Source of the DNA: an uncultured Lachnospiraceae bacterium
Lineage (GTDB): Bacteria; Bacillota; Clostridia; Lachnospirales; Lachnospiraceae
DNA length: 33,934 nucleotides
Direction of reading: 5' to 3'
Assembly (NCBI GenBank): GCA_905235585.1
Contig: CAJOME010000005.1
Location: forward strand, 1 to 33,934
Shown here: positions 6,359-16,400 of the stretch, piece by piece
Layout: each line of letters starts with the position of its first letter
Position numbering within the stretch: position 1 is the first letter of the stretch
The notes under the pieces: generated by a model
What the model was told of the DNA's origin: nothing
Databases searched by the model: none
What the model saw: only the letters and a program-made list of their open reading frames with translations
Program-made: the position numbers and the translations under genes

Positions 6359-7235
6359 ATCCTTCTACCCCCGTTGATGTGATAAATATCTCTTCAAGTG
6401 AGAGCGGCAGCGTCTCCATGAATACCGGATTGCCTTCCAACAGCAGCTTCTTCAGTTCATCATGATCCCCTTTTACGATCAGAGTGTACAGAGAACCGCG
6501 TCTCTCCTGCTCCAAAGGCTTCAGTTTTTCAAGCAGCCCGGCCGGATCATAGTCCGACGAAAATACGATCTGGATCTTATGTATGTCTCCCTTGATATCA
6601 TCGAGATCCTCCGACAGCAGCATGCCGCCCTTGTAGAGCAGGCCGATGGTGTCGCATATGTCCTCCAGCTCACGGAGATTGTGCGAAGCGATGATCGGAG
6701 TGAAGCCCCTGTCGGTCATATCCTGCGCGAAAAGGCTTTTCACACCCTGACGCATCACCGGGTCAAGGCCGTCGAACGTCTCATCGCAGAACATATACTT
6801 TGTGTTCGCAGCCAGTCCCAGTATGATAGAGAGCTGCTTTTTCATACCCTTTGAGAACGTAGAGATCTTCCTCCTGCGATCCAGCTCAAAGCGCCGCATC
6901 AGATCTTCATAGCGGCTCCTGTCATAAGACGGATAGCAGGTCCCATAAAACCGGGCCATTTCATCGGGCGTGGCATTTAAGAAGAAAAAAGCCTCGTCAG
7001 ATATGTGGAAGAAGCTTTCCTTGCAGGAAGGATTCTCAAATACACTCTGTCCGTCTATCTCTATCAGACCGGAATCAGGCCTGAGTATGCCTGACAGCAT
7101 ACGAAGGAAGGTGGATTTGCCGGCTCCGTTTGTGCCGATGAGCCCGAAGACTTTCCCCTCCTCTATATGCAGTGTAACTCTGTCTACCGCCACGATATCT
7201 CCGAAGCGCTTGGTGACATTTACTGCTTCTATCAT
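6333..7235 (-). CDS. ABC transporter ATP-binding protein
   Basis: A 300-residue nucleotide-binding subunit. Walker A GTNGAGKST lies at about 34-42. The signature is the variant FSKGMKKQL at 127-135, typical of this exporter subfamily, and Walker B with the catalytic glutamate is YMFCDE at 147-152. A switch histidine (ASHNLRELE) follows. The C-terminal 90 residues form the accessory domain often seen in ABC-2 ATPases. Its ATG overlaps the GntR stop by four bases (ATGA) and its end overlaps the permease start, so regulator, ATPase and permease form one operon. It powers transport by the adjacent permease. Confidence 0.92.
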   Translation of the reverse strand: MIEAVNVTKRFGDIVAVDRVTLHIEEGKVFGLIGTNGAGKSTFLRMLSGILRPDSGLIEIDGQSVFENPSCKESFFHISDEAFFFLNATPDEMARFYGTCYPSYDRSRYEDLMRRFELDRRRKISTFSKGMKKQLSIILGLAANTKYMFCDETFDGLDPVMRQGVKSLFAQDMTDRGFTPIIASHNLRELEDICDTIGLLYKGGMLLSEDLDDIKGDIHKIQIVFSSDYDPAGLLEKLKPLEQERRGSLYTLIVKGDHDELKKLLLEGNPVFMETLPLSLEEIFITSTGVEGYDIKKIIY

Positions 7236-7597
7236 TTGTGACTGTCCCCCTTTACTGCTTTTTGGATCTCATCCTCGGTAATACCGAGCTCGCGGGCTCT
7301 GTCAGCCAGTGCGGCAAGCTCGCGCAGAGTATCTTCCTTTTTCATTTTTTTTACTCCCTCCGTATCTTTTACAAAGCTCCCCCTGCCGGGTACAGAGTAG
7401 GTGTATCCGTCCGCTTCAAGCTGGCGGTATGCCTTCTGTATCGTATTGGGATTGATGGACAGATCCGTGGCAAGACTTCTTACGCTCGGCAAAGGCTCAT
7501 CCGGAGCGAGGAGACCGCTTATGATCTCATCCTCCATACCGGAGACGACCTGCTCGTATATGGGACGCTTATCCCGGAAATCAATTCTCCAAAGCAT
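7232..7597 (-). CDS. GntR-family (YtrA-like) transcriptional regulator
   Basis: A 121-residue protein. PIYEQVVSGMEDEI begins a winged helix; LPSVRSLATDLSINPNTIQ is the helix-turn-helix and GRGSFV the wing. The effector part is only about 40 residues, as in the YtrA subfamily that represses adjacent ABC transporter operons. I start at the ATG at 7597 (MLWRIDF) because AAAGGAG sits just upstream of it; an in-frame ATG at 7615 has no such site. It is the first gene of the operon, so autoregulation is likely. A short inverted repeat TACTA (7621-7625)/TAGTA (7642-7646) overlapping the promoter is a weak operator candidate. Confidence 0.9.
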   Translation of the reverse strand: MLWRIDFRDKRPIYEQVVSGMEDEIISGLLAPDEPLPSVRSLATDLSINPNTIQKAYRQLEADGYTYSVPGRGSFVKDTEGVKKMKKEDTLRELAALADRARELGITEDEIQKAVKGDSHK

Positions 7598-7642
7598 CCT
7601 GACTCCTTTCTGCATAACTGTACTATGACGAATAATACGGTT

Positions 7643-7670
7643 AGTATACCACGGATCGCTCGTGTGTCAA
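7643..7670 (-). promoter_or_regulatory. Promoter of the GntR-ABC operon
   Basis: On the minus strand TTGACA (7670-7665) is followed after 16 bases by TATACT (7648-7643), close to the sigma-A consensus. Confidence 0.7.
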
Positions 7671-7732
7671 TACAAAAAATACGATTTATGGTAAAATAAA
7701 TAGGTTAATGAGTCATTGCATGAGGATAAACG

Positions 7733-8389
7733 ATGGATAATATAGGAAATTACGAGGACGTAAACTCGTGGAATACGGTCATACTGCTGTACAATTCGGC
7801 GTTAAAGGAGATAGAGACCAAGCTCCAGATATTAAACGATGAGTTCCAGCATGTGCATCAGTACAATCCGATAGAGCATATAAAATCAAGGCTCAAGACA
7901 CCGGAGAGCATAGTAAACAAGCTGAAGCGTCGGGGCTATGAGTCTACCATCGCCAACATGGTGAAGTATGTCAACGATATCGCCGGAGTCCGTATCATCT
8001 GTTCCTTTACCTCCGATATATACAGGATAGCGGATATGATGGCAAGGCAGAATGATATCAGCGTGCTTTCGATAAAGGACTACATCAAGAATCCGAAGGA
8101 CTCGGGCTACAAGAGCTTTCATATGATCGTATCGGTGCCGATCTTCCTGTCCAACGAAACGATGGAGACCAAGGTGGAGATACAGATAAGGACAGTAGCG
8201 ATGGATTTCTGGGCGTCTCTGGAGCATAAGATAAACTATAAATATGACGGTACGGTGCCGGAGCATATCAAGAGAGAGCTCAGTGAGTGCGCTGAGATGG
8301 TATCGGATCTGGATGCTAAGATGATGAGCCTGAATGAAGAGATAAAGGAAAGCGAAAATACGAATGAGGATATGGTTCAGAGAGTTTAA
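7733..8389 (+). CDS. Small alarmone synthetase (RelA/SpoT synthetase domain only)
   Basis: A 218-residue member of the GTP pyrophosphokinase family, which transfers pyrophosphate from ATP to GTP or GDP to make (p)ppGpp. The synthetase motifs are present: DIAGVR at 82-87, GYKSFH at 125-130, EIQIRT at 149-154 and ASLEHKINYK at 161-170. There is no HD hydrolase or TGS domain, so it is a stand-alone synthetase of the RelQ/YjbM size class. It is divergent from the GntR-ABC operon and its last 26 bases overlap the next gene. The cluster continues to murA, which suggests a tie between alarmone signalling and envelope synthesis; that is inference. Confidence 0.9.
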   Translation: MDNIGNYEDVNSWNTVILLYNSALKEIETKLQILNDEFQHVHQYNPIEHIKSRLKTPESIVNKLKRRGYESTIANMVKYVNDIAGVRIICSFTSDIYRIADMMARQNDISVLSIKDYIKNPKDSGYKSFHMIVSVPIFLSNETMETKVEIQIRTVAMDFWASLEHKINYKYDGTVPEHIKRELSECAEMVSDLDAKMMSLNEEIKESENTNEDMVQRV

Positions 8390-8630
8390 GGATAACCATA
8401 TGCTGTGTGATCTGACAGTGGACGACTATGACAGGGATACCCGGACCCATAAGGTAGTAGGCGCGCTTGAGAAGGCCTGCAGCGAGCTGGATCTGTCGGT
8501 TCCGATATGGCTTGAGATAAACATCCGCGACTTTAAGAGGAATGCAAAGTGCCGTTTTTATCAGGACAGCTTTGTGGACAGCATAGGCTTTGACTATCTT
8601 GAAATGCAGGTAATAGAGGAGGATTTTTAA
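8364..8630 (+). CDS. Small conserved protein of unknown function
   Basis: An 88-residue acidic protein. Visible features are an IWFREFKDNHML N-terminus, TRTHKVVGALEKAC helix, VPIWLE, FKRNAKCRFYQDSF and an EMQVIEED tail. I recognise this pattern as a short protein found in many Clostridia, but I know of no function. The start at 8364 lies inside the end of the alarmone synthetase gene; an alternative ATG at 8400, preceded by AAGGA, would drop 12 residues, but those residues look conserved. Translational coupling to the synthetase is likely. Confidence 0.75.
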   Translation: MRIWFREFKDNHMLCDLTVDDYDRDTRTHKVVGALEKACSELDLSVPIWLEINIRDFKRNAKCRFYQDSFVDSIGFDYLEMQVIEEDF

Positions 8631-8635
8631 GTTTG

Positions 8636-8664
8636 TTGTAAAACATTGACACTGGTGATAGAAT
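8636..8664 (+). promoter_or_regulatory. Candidate promoter for the coiled-coil gene and murA
   Basis: TTGTAA (8636-8641), a 17-base spacer, and TAGAAT (8659-8664) preceded by TGA, an extended -10. A perfect TTGACA at 8646-8651 lacks a well-spaced -10. Confidence 0.45.
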
Positions 8665-8701
8665 AGACAGGATATAGCGTCTTTTATGAAAGGAGCTTTA
8701 A

Positions 8702-9520
8702 ATGGACAATTTCATGGACAGGCTTGTAGAGAGAATGAATGATCGTGACCAGGGGTACGGGGAGGATATCCCCCAGGATGAGGGAAGATATTCATCTGCA
8801 CCCAGGGGAAGGATGGAATATAACGAGCCGGATGACGGATATGGGTACGGCAGACCACAGAGAGCTGCCGCAGCGTCTTCTGTAGGACGCAGGGATCTCG
8901 AGGAGCTCGGCAGAGCAGTCATTTCGGCGCAGAAGAAGATATCAGACAATCAGACCGCAGCGATTGACGAGCAGAAGACTACTCTTGAAGCGTTAAAGAC
9001 TGCTCTGGTCGATCAGGCCAAGGGACTGGACGAGGGCTTTAAGGAGCAGGACGGCAAGATAGAGGCCAACTCCGAGAAGGTACTCGCGGCATTGCGCGAG
9101 CTCGCATCGGATGTAAAGTCCCCAGCGAACCAGCCTCAGGCACAGGACGGCGGCATCACCAGATCCTATCTGGAGGAGCTCTCCGCGGATATCACGGCGA
9201 AGTCCGCAGATGCGATACATAAGGAAGATGTCAAGCTTTACAAGAACGTACAGGCAATAGTAGAAGAGAATGCCGGCAACCTAAACAAGGCCATCACAGC
9301 ATCCAGCGCAAAGACCGCAGAGGATGTGAAGGCAGGGCTTGCTTCGCTGACACAGCTGGAGAAGATAAACGAGCTGGAGGCAGCCCTTGCGGAGACCAAG
9401 GAGGAGCTTGTAAACAAGACCTCCGGACTCAAGGCAAAGCTTACGGTGGTGATGCTTCTCAGCATAGTAAACTTTATAGGAGTGGCGGTACTGGTCGCTA
9501 TTGCTTTCGGATTTTTATAA
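8702..9520 (+). CDS. Tail-anchored coiled-coil protein upstream of murA
   Basis: A 272-residue protein of unknown function. Residues 1-60 are polar and low complexity (Asp, Gly, Tyr, Arg). Residues 65-245 are Ala/Glu/Lys-rich and predicted helical, with heptad-like spacing. The last 25 residues (TVVMLLSIVNFIGVAVLVAIA and a short tail) form one membrane segment, so the protein would be anchored by its C-terminus with the coiled coil in the cytoplasm. There is no signal peptide. AAAGGAG precedes the ATG. murA starts 4 bases after its stop, which suggests a role near cell-wall synthesis, perhaps as a scaffold. That role is inferred from neighbourhood only. Confidence 0.8.
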   Translation: MDNFMDRLVERMNDRDQGYGEDIPQDEGRYSSAPRGRMEYNEPDDGYGYGRPQRAAAASSVGRRDLEELGRAVISAQKKISDNQTAAIDEQKTTLEALKTALVDQAKGLDEGFKEQDGKIEANSEKVLAALRELASDVKSPANQPQAQDGGITRSYLEELSADITAKSADAIHKEDVKLYKNVQAIVEENAGNLNKAITASSAKTAEDVKAGLASLTQLEKINELEAALAETKEELVNKTSGLKAKLTVVMLLSIVNFIGVAVLVAIAFGFL

Positions 9521-9523
9521 GAA

Positions 9524-10837
9524 ATGGCACAGGATACTGATAAGGATCATTACATCATAAACGGCGGCATACCTCTGACCGGTGAGGTTAGCATAGGCGG
9601 CGCAAAGAATGCGGCGCTTGCCATCATAGCCGCATCCATAATGACAGACGAGACAGTGACTATCGAGAACGTACCTGACGTTCGCGATACTAAAGTCATG
9701 CTTGAGGCCATGGAGGGTATCGGGGTAAAGATCAATCGTCTTGACCGTCACACCATTGAGATAAACGGATCCCGGGTAGAGAATGTAAATATAGATACCG
9801 AGAATATCAGAAAGATAAGGGCATCCTACTATCTTCTTGGAGCGCTGCTCGGTAAGTACTGCCATGCGGAGGTGCCCCTCCCCGGAGGATGCGATATAGG
9901 CAGCCGTCCCATAGACCAGCATGTCAAAGGCTTTAAGGCGCTTGGGGCGAAGGTGAATATAGAGCGCGGTATAGTAAAGGCTTCGGCGGACAGACTTGCC
10001 GCTGCTCATATATACATGGACGTAGTGACTGTCGGAGCTACGATAAATGTCATGATGGCTTCCGTCATGGCAGAGGGCAAGACCATTATAGAGAATGCCG
10101 CAAAGGAGCCGCACATAGTCGATGTGGCAAACTTCCTTAACAGCATGGGGGCCAATATAAAGGGCGCAGGTACCGATGTGATCAGGATAAAGGGTGTAAA
10201 CAGACTTCATGCCTGCACATATAGCGTCATACCGGATCAGATAGAGGCGGGCACGTTTATGTTTGCTGCGGCCATAACAGGCGGAAATATCCTTGTAAAG
10301 AATGTGATACCCAAGCATCTGGAGTCGATCTCCGCAAAGCTTGAGGAGATAGGATGTCATGTGGAGGAGTTTGATGATGCAGTGAGAGTGTCCTCTTTCG
10401 GCAGACTGCAGTCCACTCATATCAAGACTCTCCCGTATCCCGGATATCCTACCGATATGCAGCCGCAGGTCGGAGTCGCGCTGGCACTTGCCGACGGTGT
10501 GAGCACCATCACAGAGAGTATATTCGAGAACAGATTCAGGTATGTGGACGAGCTCACCAGGATGGGAGCAACCATACGGGTAGAGGGAAATACCGCGATC
10601 ATTGACGGAGTGCAGCATTTTGCCGGCGCGCATATACAGGCTCCCGATCTGAGAGCCGGAGCCGCACTGGTGCTTGCCGCGCTTTCGGCAGATGGTACTA
10701 CCACCATGGACGATATACATTTCATCGAGAGAGGTTATGAGGACTTTGACGAAAAGCTCAGAAGCCTCGGCGGCGATATCCGCAAGACTGACAATATCCG
10801 TCAGGAATCCAGAAAATCAAAATTCAAAATAGTCTGA
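9524..10837 (+). CDS. murA: UDP-N-acetylglucosamine 1-carboxyvinyltransferase
   Basis: A 437-residue MurA, which transfers enolpyruvate from PEP to UDP-GlcNAc in the first committed step of peptidoglycan synthesis in the cytosol. GGAKNAAL near residues 25-32 supplies the conserved Lys and Asn. PGGCDIGSRPIDQH has the catalytic cysteine at 123, the residue attacked by fosfomycin in this family, so sensitivity is expected. PGYPTDMQPQ and APDLRAGAAL are also present. The ribosome binding site is weak and the gene starts 4 bases after the coiled-coil gene, so coupling is likely. The last 15 residues are a basic polar tail. Its stop lies 2 bases from the end of the convergent HD-GYP gene, with no terminator between. 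Confidence 0.96.
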   Translation: MAQDTDKDHYIINGGIPLTGEVSIGGAKNAALAIIAASIMTDETVTIENVPDVRDTKVMLEAMEGIGVKINRLDRHTIEINGSRVENVNIDTENIRKIRASYYLLGALLGKYCHAEVPLPGGCDIGSRPIDQHVKGFKALGAKVNIERGIVKASADRLAAAHIYMDVVTVGATINVMMASVMAEGKTIIENAAKEPHIVDVANFLNSMGANIKGAGTDVIRIKGVNRLHACTYSVIPDQIEAGTFMFAAAITGGNILVKNVIPKHLESISAKLEEIGCHVEEFDDAVRVSSFGRLQSTHIKTLPYPGYPTDMQPQVGVALALADGVSTITESIFENRFRYVDELTRMGATIRVEGNTAIIDGVQHFAGAHIQAPDLRAGAALVLAALSADGTTTMDDIHFIERGYEDFDEKLRSLGGDIRKTDNIRQESRKSKFKIV

Positions 10838-10839
10838 TA

Positions 10840-11928
10840 TCAGAGTATAGCTTCCACGTAGAGACCATGCTCGTGCGACAGATCGATGTAATGGCTGCCG
10901 CAGTGTACCATGGGATGTGAGAGATCGAGCTTGTTTATGAGGACGATATCGCCCTCCATTCCGTTTGACAAAAGGACACGGTTATTCACATAGCTGTTGA
11001 CGATATATTCCAGAAAAGTAAGTATATATCTTGAGTCGTACTTCTGCAGTCCTTCGCTTTCAAAGATAGATATGACCTTGAAAGGGCAAAGAGGACCTCT
11101 GTAGACTCTGGCTGAAGTCATAGCATCATATACGTCCGCGATGGCGACTATCTTTGCGAAGGAATCTATCCTTTCGGAGGTGAGACCCAAAGGGTATCCC
11201 GAGCCGTCGCATCTTTCATGATGCATCAGAGCCGAATTCTTTATGTGATCGTCCACCTCGAGATCCTTCAGTATATTAAAGCCCTCTACGGTATGTGTCT
11301 TTATGACCTGATATTCATCATCCGTAAGCTTGGCCGCCTTGCCCAGTATCGTCTCGGGGATCTTGAGCTTGCCCACATCATGCAGGAGTCCGGCGACAGT
11401 AAGCGTATTTACATCTCTGTCGGGCATCCCGAGCCAGTTGCCGAATACATGACATATCAGAGCTACATTCATGCAGTGTGCAAAGGTTGGATCATCATAC
11501 ATACGCATATTGTGCAGCATATCAAAGATCTGGAGACCTGAGGGAGCCTTTTCAAGCAGCTCATTGGTATCCTCGAGCAGCTCTTCGGTATTGATCTTGC
11601 TTCCTTCGGAAACGGTGAGGAGCTTGTTTACCTTACCCTTGAAGTCATCAACAGCGTCTTCAAAATCGGCCTTGAAGATCTTGTACTCCTCCGAAGCCTT
11701 AATGCGCTGACTGTAGGTCATTTCCTCGGGTGCGATGTTTTCTCCCGAAGCTATCGGAGCGGATTCATCCTTTATCCTTACCGAGATGATCGAGTAAAAC
11801 TCAAGCTTGGTGATGGTCTTGTCGGTGAGCTCGGTGTCCTTGAGCAGAACCAGCTGGTTGTTGTACGTATATACATCCTCCGCGACCACCATGCCGGGTA
11901 TTAAATTCTGGGTAAGAACTCTTGCCAT
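10840..11928 (-). CDS. HD-GYP domain protein, probable c-di-GMP phosphodiesterase
   Basis: A 362-residue protein. Residues 145-320 form an HD-GYP domain with HDVGK at 183-187, H212 in KTHTVEG, and HHERCDGSGYP at 236-246, the set that binds two or three metals and hydrolyses cyclic di-GMP. Residues 1-130 are an uncharacterised N-terminal region without a receiver domain; residues 310-362 are a small beta-rich tail. I start at the ATG at 11928 (MARVLTQ), preceded by GGAG at 7 bases, not at the in-frame ATG at 11961. It has its own promoter and converges on murA. The input signal is unknown. Confidence 0.9.
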   Translation of the reverse strand: MARVLTQNLIPGMVVAEDVYTYNNQLVLLKDTELTDKTITKLEFYSIISVRIKDESAPIASGENIAPEEMTYSQRIKASEEYKIFKADFEDAVDDFKGKVNKLLTVSEGSKINTEELLEDTNELLEKAPSGLQIFDMLHNMRMYDDPTFAHCMNVALICHVFGNWLGMPDRDVNTLTVAGLLHDVGKLKIPETILGKAAKLTDDEYQVIKTHTVEGFNILKDLEVDDHIKNSALMHHERCDGSGYPLGLTSERIDSFAKIVAIADVYDAMTSARVYRGPLCPFKVISIFESEGLQKYDSRYILTFLEYIVNSYVNNRVLLSNGMEGDIVLINKLDLSHPMVHCGSHYIDLSHEHGLYVEAIL

Positions 11929-11962
11929 ACAATATCTCCGCTGTGCGTTTAAACCAAACATT

Positions 11963-11991
11963 AGTATAAAAATCTTTCGTGACTATGTCAA
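11963..11991 (-). promoter_or_regulatory. Promoter of the HD-GYP gene
   Basis: Minus-strand TTGACA (11991-11986), a 17-base spacer, and TATACT (11968-11963): a near-consensus sigma-A promoter about 35 bases before the start codon. Confidence 0.8.
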
Positions 11992-12072
11992 ACATGATTT
12001 AGGGTATTGCATTTCACTCTGAATTAAGATATCATCACTACAGTTTAACCTATCAAATTTCATATCGGCGTT

Positions 12073-12184
12073 CTCTTATTAAGAGTGGTGGAGATGCAGA
12101 GGATCTGTGAAGCCACGGCAACCCCTGACACCGGCATACCGGATGGAAGGTGCCAACCTTGAGCGAGTGATCGAACAATGAGAG
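12073..12184 (+). ncRNA. SAM-I (S-box) riboswitch aptamer
   Basis: The conserved core is plain: CTCTTATTAAGAGTGGTGGAG, GTGAAGCCACGGCAACC, and AAGGTGCCAACC followed by the 3' P1 strand. P1 pairs CTCTTAT (12073-12079) with ATGAGAG (12178-12184), one wobble. This class binds S-adenosylmethionine and turns expression off when it is abundant, which fits metK, the SAM synthetase gene, directly downstream. Confidence 0.96.
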
Positions 12185-12203
12185 GATTTGATTAGATTAA
12201 TCG

Positions 12204-12226
12204 GTCCGCCTCAGGCGGACTATTTT
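12204..12226 (+). terminator. Riboswitch expression-platform terminator
   Basis: GTCCGCC (12204-12210) and GGCGGAC (12214-12220) form a perfect 7-bp stem with a TCA loop followed by TATTTT. It sits between the SAM aptamer and metK, so it is the likely premature terminator formed when SAM is bound. Confidence 0.85.
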
Positions 12227-12263
12227 AGTGCAAACCGTTTTCAATAAAGAAAGGAAATGATTT

Positions 12264-13445
12264 ATGGAAAAGAGACTATTTACTTCCGAATCCGTCACAG
12301 AGGGACATCCCGACAAAGTCTGCGATGCCATCTCAGACGCGATCCTTGACGAGTGCATGAGACAGGATCCCATGAGCAGGGTCGCATGCGAGACAGCATG
12401 CTGCACCGGATTTGTGCTCGTCACCGGTGAGATTACCACAAATGCATATGTCGATATCCAGAGGATCGTCCGCGATACCGTAAAGGAGATCGGCTACACT
12501 AAGTCAGAGTACGGCTTTGACGGCAATACCTGTGCGGTATTCTCGGCAATAGACGAGCAGTCTTCCGATATCGCCATGGGTGTGGACAAAGCGCTTGAGG
12601 CAAAGAAAGGCAGCCTGCAGGATGATCTCGACACCGGTGCCGGCGATCAGGGTATGATGTTCGGATATGCCACAAACGAGACCGAGGAATATATGCCTTA
12701 TCCTATTTCTCTTGCGCACAAGCTCGCGCTGCAGCTTACAAAGGTAAGAAAGGACGGCACATTAAAGTATCTCCGTCCCGACGGCAAGTCACAGGTATCC
12801 GTGGAGTATGATGAGAACGGCAAGCCGATCCGTCTGGAGGCTGTGGTGCTTTCCACACAGCATGATGATGGTGTGACACAGGAGCAGATACACGATGATA
12901 TAAAGAAGTATGTGTTCGATCCCGTCCTTCCCGGGGAGCTCGTCGATGACAATACAAAGTTCTTTATCAATCCTACCGGACGTTTCGTCATAGGCGGACC
13001 TCATGGTGATGCGGGTCTTACCGGAAGAAAGATCATAGTAGACACCTACGGCGGATACGCACGTCACGGCGGCGGAGCGTTCTCAGGTAAGGACTGCACC
13101 AAGGTGGATCGCTCGGCTGCGTATGCTGCAAGATATGTGGCAAAGAATATCGTGGCAGCGGGACTTGCCGACAAGTGCGAGATACAGCTCTCATATGCTA
13201 TCGGTGTGGCTCAGCCCACTTCAGTCATGGTAGATACCTTTGGCACAGGCAGGCTCTCGGATGAGAAGCTGGTGGACGTGATAAGAGAGAACTTTGATTT
13301 AAGACCCGCAGGCATCATCAAGATGCTCGATCTGCGTCGTCCCATCTACAAGCAGACCTCTGCTTACGGACACTTCGGTCGTAACGATCTGGATCTGCCG
13401 TGGGAGAAGACCGATAAGGCAGATGCGCTGAAGAAATACATCTAA
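12264..13445 (+). CDS. metK: S-adenosylmethionine synthetase
   Basis: A 393-residue enzyme that makes SAM from methionine and ATP. The family motifs are intact: GHPDK at 14-18, GAGDQG at 125-130 (ATP and methionine site) and GGGAFSGKD at 269-277 (phosphate loop). The length is the usual one for bacteria. GAAAGGAAATG precedes the ATG. The riboswitch and terminator upstream give feedback control by the product. It converges on dnaE with an 11-base gap and no visible terminator. Confidence 0.98.
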   Translation: MEKRLFTSESVTEGHPDKVCDAISDAILDECMRQDPMSRVACETACCTGFVLVTGEITTNAYVDIQRIVRDTVKEIGYTKSEYGFDGNTCAVFSAIDEQSSDIAMGVDKALEAKKGSLQDDLDTGAGDQGMMFGYATNETEEYMPYPISLAHKLALQLTKVRKDGTLKYLRPDGKSQVSVEYDENGKPIRLEAVVLSTQHDDGVTQEQIHDDIKKYVFDPVLPGELVDDNTKFFINPTGRFVIGGPHGDAGLTGRKIIVDTYGGYARHGGGAFSGKDCTKVDRSAAYAARYVAKNIVAAGLADKCEIQLSYAIGVAQPTSVMVDTFGTGRLSDEKLVDVIRENFDLRPAGIIKMLDLRRPIYKQTSAYGHFGRNDLDLPWEKTDKADALKKYI

Positions 13446-13456
13446 ACCGTTTCGGA

Positions 13457-16400
13457 TCATACAATAGCTACGTTGTCGTCTCCGAATGCCTCCTTTAAGG
13501 GCTCTATGGCATCGGAGGCGGCAATTTTTATTCTGAGCTTTTTCTGCTGCCTTGTCTCTTTAAGATATACGATCACGGTATCTCCGCCCTCATCGACGGA
13601 GTTCAGTACAGACATCAGCTTTTTGTTATTGTTCTCGTAATCATCTTTGTTTTCGAAACGTATATAGAGCTTTACGGGCACCTCGTCAAAAAGAAATACC
13701 GTGGAAGCGGAGAGGCTTGCATCCCGCTCATCTTCATAGCGGACTCTTCCGGAGACAAAGATCTTTTTATCCATTTCCAGCAGCTCTTTGTATCTTTTAT
13801 ACTGGTCGGGCCATATCATGACCTGCACGGAGCCTACCAGATCCTCTATGGTCAGGATGGCAAGCGGATCACCCTTTTTGGTATAGCGTATCACGATGTC
13901 GGATATCATACCTCCGATGGTCTGTTCCGAGCCCTCCGCCACCGCAGGCATTGCGCTCTCTTCCTCGCGCATGAAGTCCACGGACCTTGCGGTCGTGTGT
14001 TTCTTCCATAGCTCAGCATAGGCATCAAGAGGGTGGCCTGAGATATAGATGCCGAGCACTTCTTTTTCAAAAGCAAGCTTTATCTCATCGGGATACTCGT
14101 CGGTCTCGGGGAGACGGACTGCCGCAGGGTTGTCAATGCCCTTGTCCTCCATGATGTCAAAGAGAGACATCTGTCCGGCGATACCGTTCTTTTTTTCGCG
14201 CGCCACATCATCCATCATGTCGGGAGCTACGATCAGCTTCTGTTTCCTGTTGCCGGGAAGAGAATCAAGAGCACCAGCCTTTATCAGGTTTTCGACCGCA
14301 CGCTTATTTACCTCTCTGCCGCTTATCCTTCTCATGAAATCGTGGATATCGGTGTACGGACCGCCTGATTCGCGCTCCTTCAGGATGGCTTCGATCGCGG
14401 GCCAACCGAGATTTTTGATGGCGGACATCCCGTAGCGTATGCCTCTCTCGCCCGTGGCGGTGAATTTACCGTAGCCCTCGTTGATATCGGGAGCAAGTAT
14501 CTCGATATTCATCGAGCGGCATACCAATATGTACTCTGACACCCTTGAGGTGTTGTCTATGAAGCTGGTGAGCAGAGCCGCCATATACTCGACGGGGTAG
14601 TAATACTTAAGATAGGCGGTCTGCATGGTGATCACGGCATAGCACGCGGCATGGCTTTTATTGAAGGCATATTTTGCAAAGTCATTCATGGAATCATAGA
14701 TCTTATTCGCAGCCTCCTCGGACACACCGAGACCTACACAGCCGACTATGCCCTGCTCGCTGTCACCGTATATGAAGGTCTTGCGGTTCTCGTCTATGAC
14801 GTATTGCTTTTTCTTGCTCATGGCGCGGCGGATATTGTCAGCCTGACCGAGCGAGTAGCCCGCGAGTCTCTGAAAGATCTGCATGACCTGCTCCTGATAG
14901 ACTATACAGCCGTAGGTGGAGTCCAGGATGGGCACGAGGCTGTCAGAGTCGTACTCTATGTGCTCCGGGTCGTTCTTTCCGGCAATGTACTTTGGTATAA
15001 AGTCCATCGGACCCGGCCTGTACAGTGCTATACCAGCGATGATATCCTCGAGCGATCTGGGCTTCAGCCTCTTCATAAAGACCTGCATGCCGCCCGACTC
15101 TATCTGGAAGATGCCGTCTGTAGCGCCTGTGCCGATATAGTCAAGTACCGCAGGATCATCCATGTCTATCTTATCTATATCGAGCGTAAGCCCCGGATGC
15201 CGCTCTACGGCAGCGTCCACGGCGTCCTTTATCACGGTAAGGGTACGGAGTCCGAGAAAGTCCATCTTCAAAAGACCCAGCTCCTCCAGCGTGGTCATCG
15301 TAAACTGTGTGGTGATCTCACCGCCGCCCTGCCTTGAGAGGGGCACATAGTTGTCCGCGTCCTCAGGGGTGATGAGTATGCCGGCGGCATGCATGGAGGT
15401 ATGTCTCGGCAGACCCTCAAGTCGCATTGACATATCCACTACCTCACGGACCTCGGGGTCGGTGTCGTAGAGAGTCCTGAACTCTTTGTTTTCCTCCAGT
15501 GCCTTGGATAGTGTGATACCAAGCTCTGCAGGGACAAGCCTTGCCAGCTGGTCGCCTCTCGAATACGGCAGATCCATCACGCGGCATACATCCCTCAGCA
15601 CACCCTTTGCCTGCAGGGTGCCGAAGGTCACGATCTGCACACATTTGGAACGTCCGTATTTCTGCACCACATAATCGATCACCTGCTGACGTCCCTCATA
15701 AGCGAAGTCCACATCTATGTCGGGCATTGATACACGCGCGGGATTGAGGAAACGCTCAAACAGCAGGCTGTATTTAATGGGATCTATATCGGTTATCTTA
15801 AGGCAGTATGAGAGTACGGCTCCGGCCGCGGAGCCTCTGCCCGGACCTACCGGGATACGGTGAGATCTGGCATAGTTGATGTAGTCCCAGACTATCAGGA
15901 AATAGTCTACATATCCCATGTTCTCTATGACAGAGAGTTCAAAATCAAGACGATCCTTGAGCGTACCGTCATCATCGGGATACCGCTCCTTAAGCCCTGT
16001 ATAGGCGAGATGCTTAAGATAAGCGAGCGAGTCCGCAAAGCCCTCCGGTATCTCGAAGTGCGGGAGCTTGGTGTTGTGGAACTCTATCTCCACATTGCAT
16101 CTGTCGGCGATCCTCTGGGTGTTTTCCAACGCTTCGGGCACGAAAGAAAAGAGCTGACGCATCTCCTCCTCGCTCTTTACATAGTACTGACCTCCCACAT
16201 ACCTCATGCGATCCTCGTCGTTTATCTTCTTGCCCGTCTGCAGACAGAGCAGTATGTCGTGAGGCTTCACGTCATCCGGATAGGTATAGTGGCAGTCATT
16301 TGTGGCTATCAACGGGATATCATGCTTTTGCGAGAGTCTGATCAGATCCTGATTGACCAGAGTCTGTGCCCCGTCGAGATGATCCTGGAGCTCCAGATAG

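Noticed and set aside
9515-10720. 401-codon open frame antisense to murA
   Set aside because: It is the shadow of a fully recognisable MurA; composition rich in Tyr, Cys, His and Ser is typical of an antisense frame.
14651-15337. 228-codon open frame antisense to dnaE
   Set aside because: It lies opposite conserved polymerase motifs and has no independent start signals or family features.
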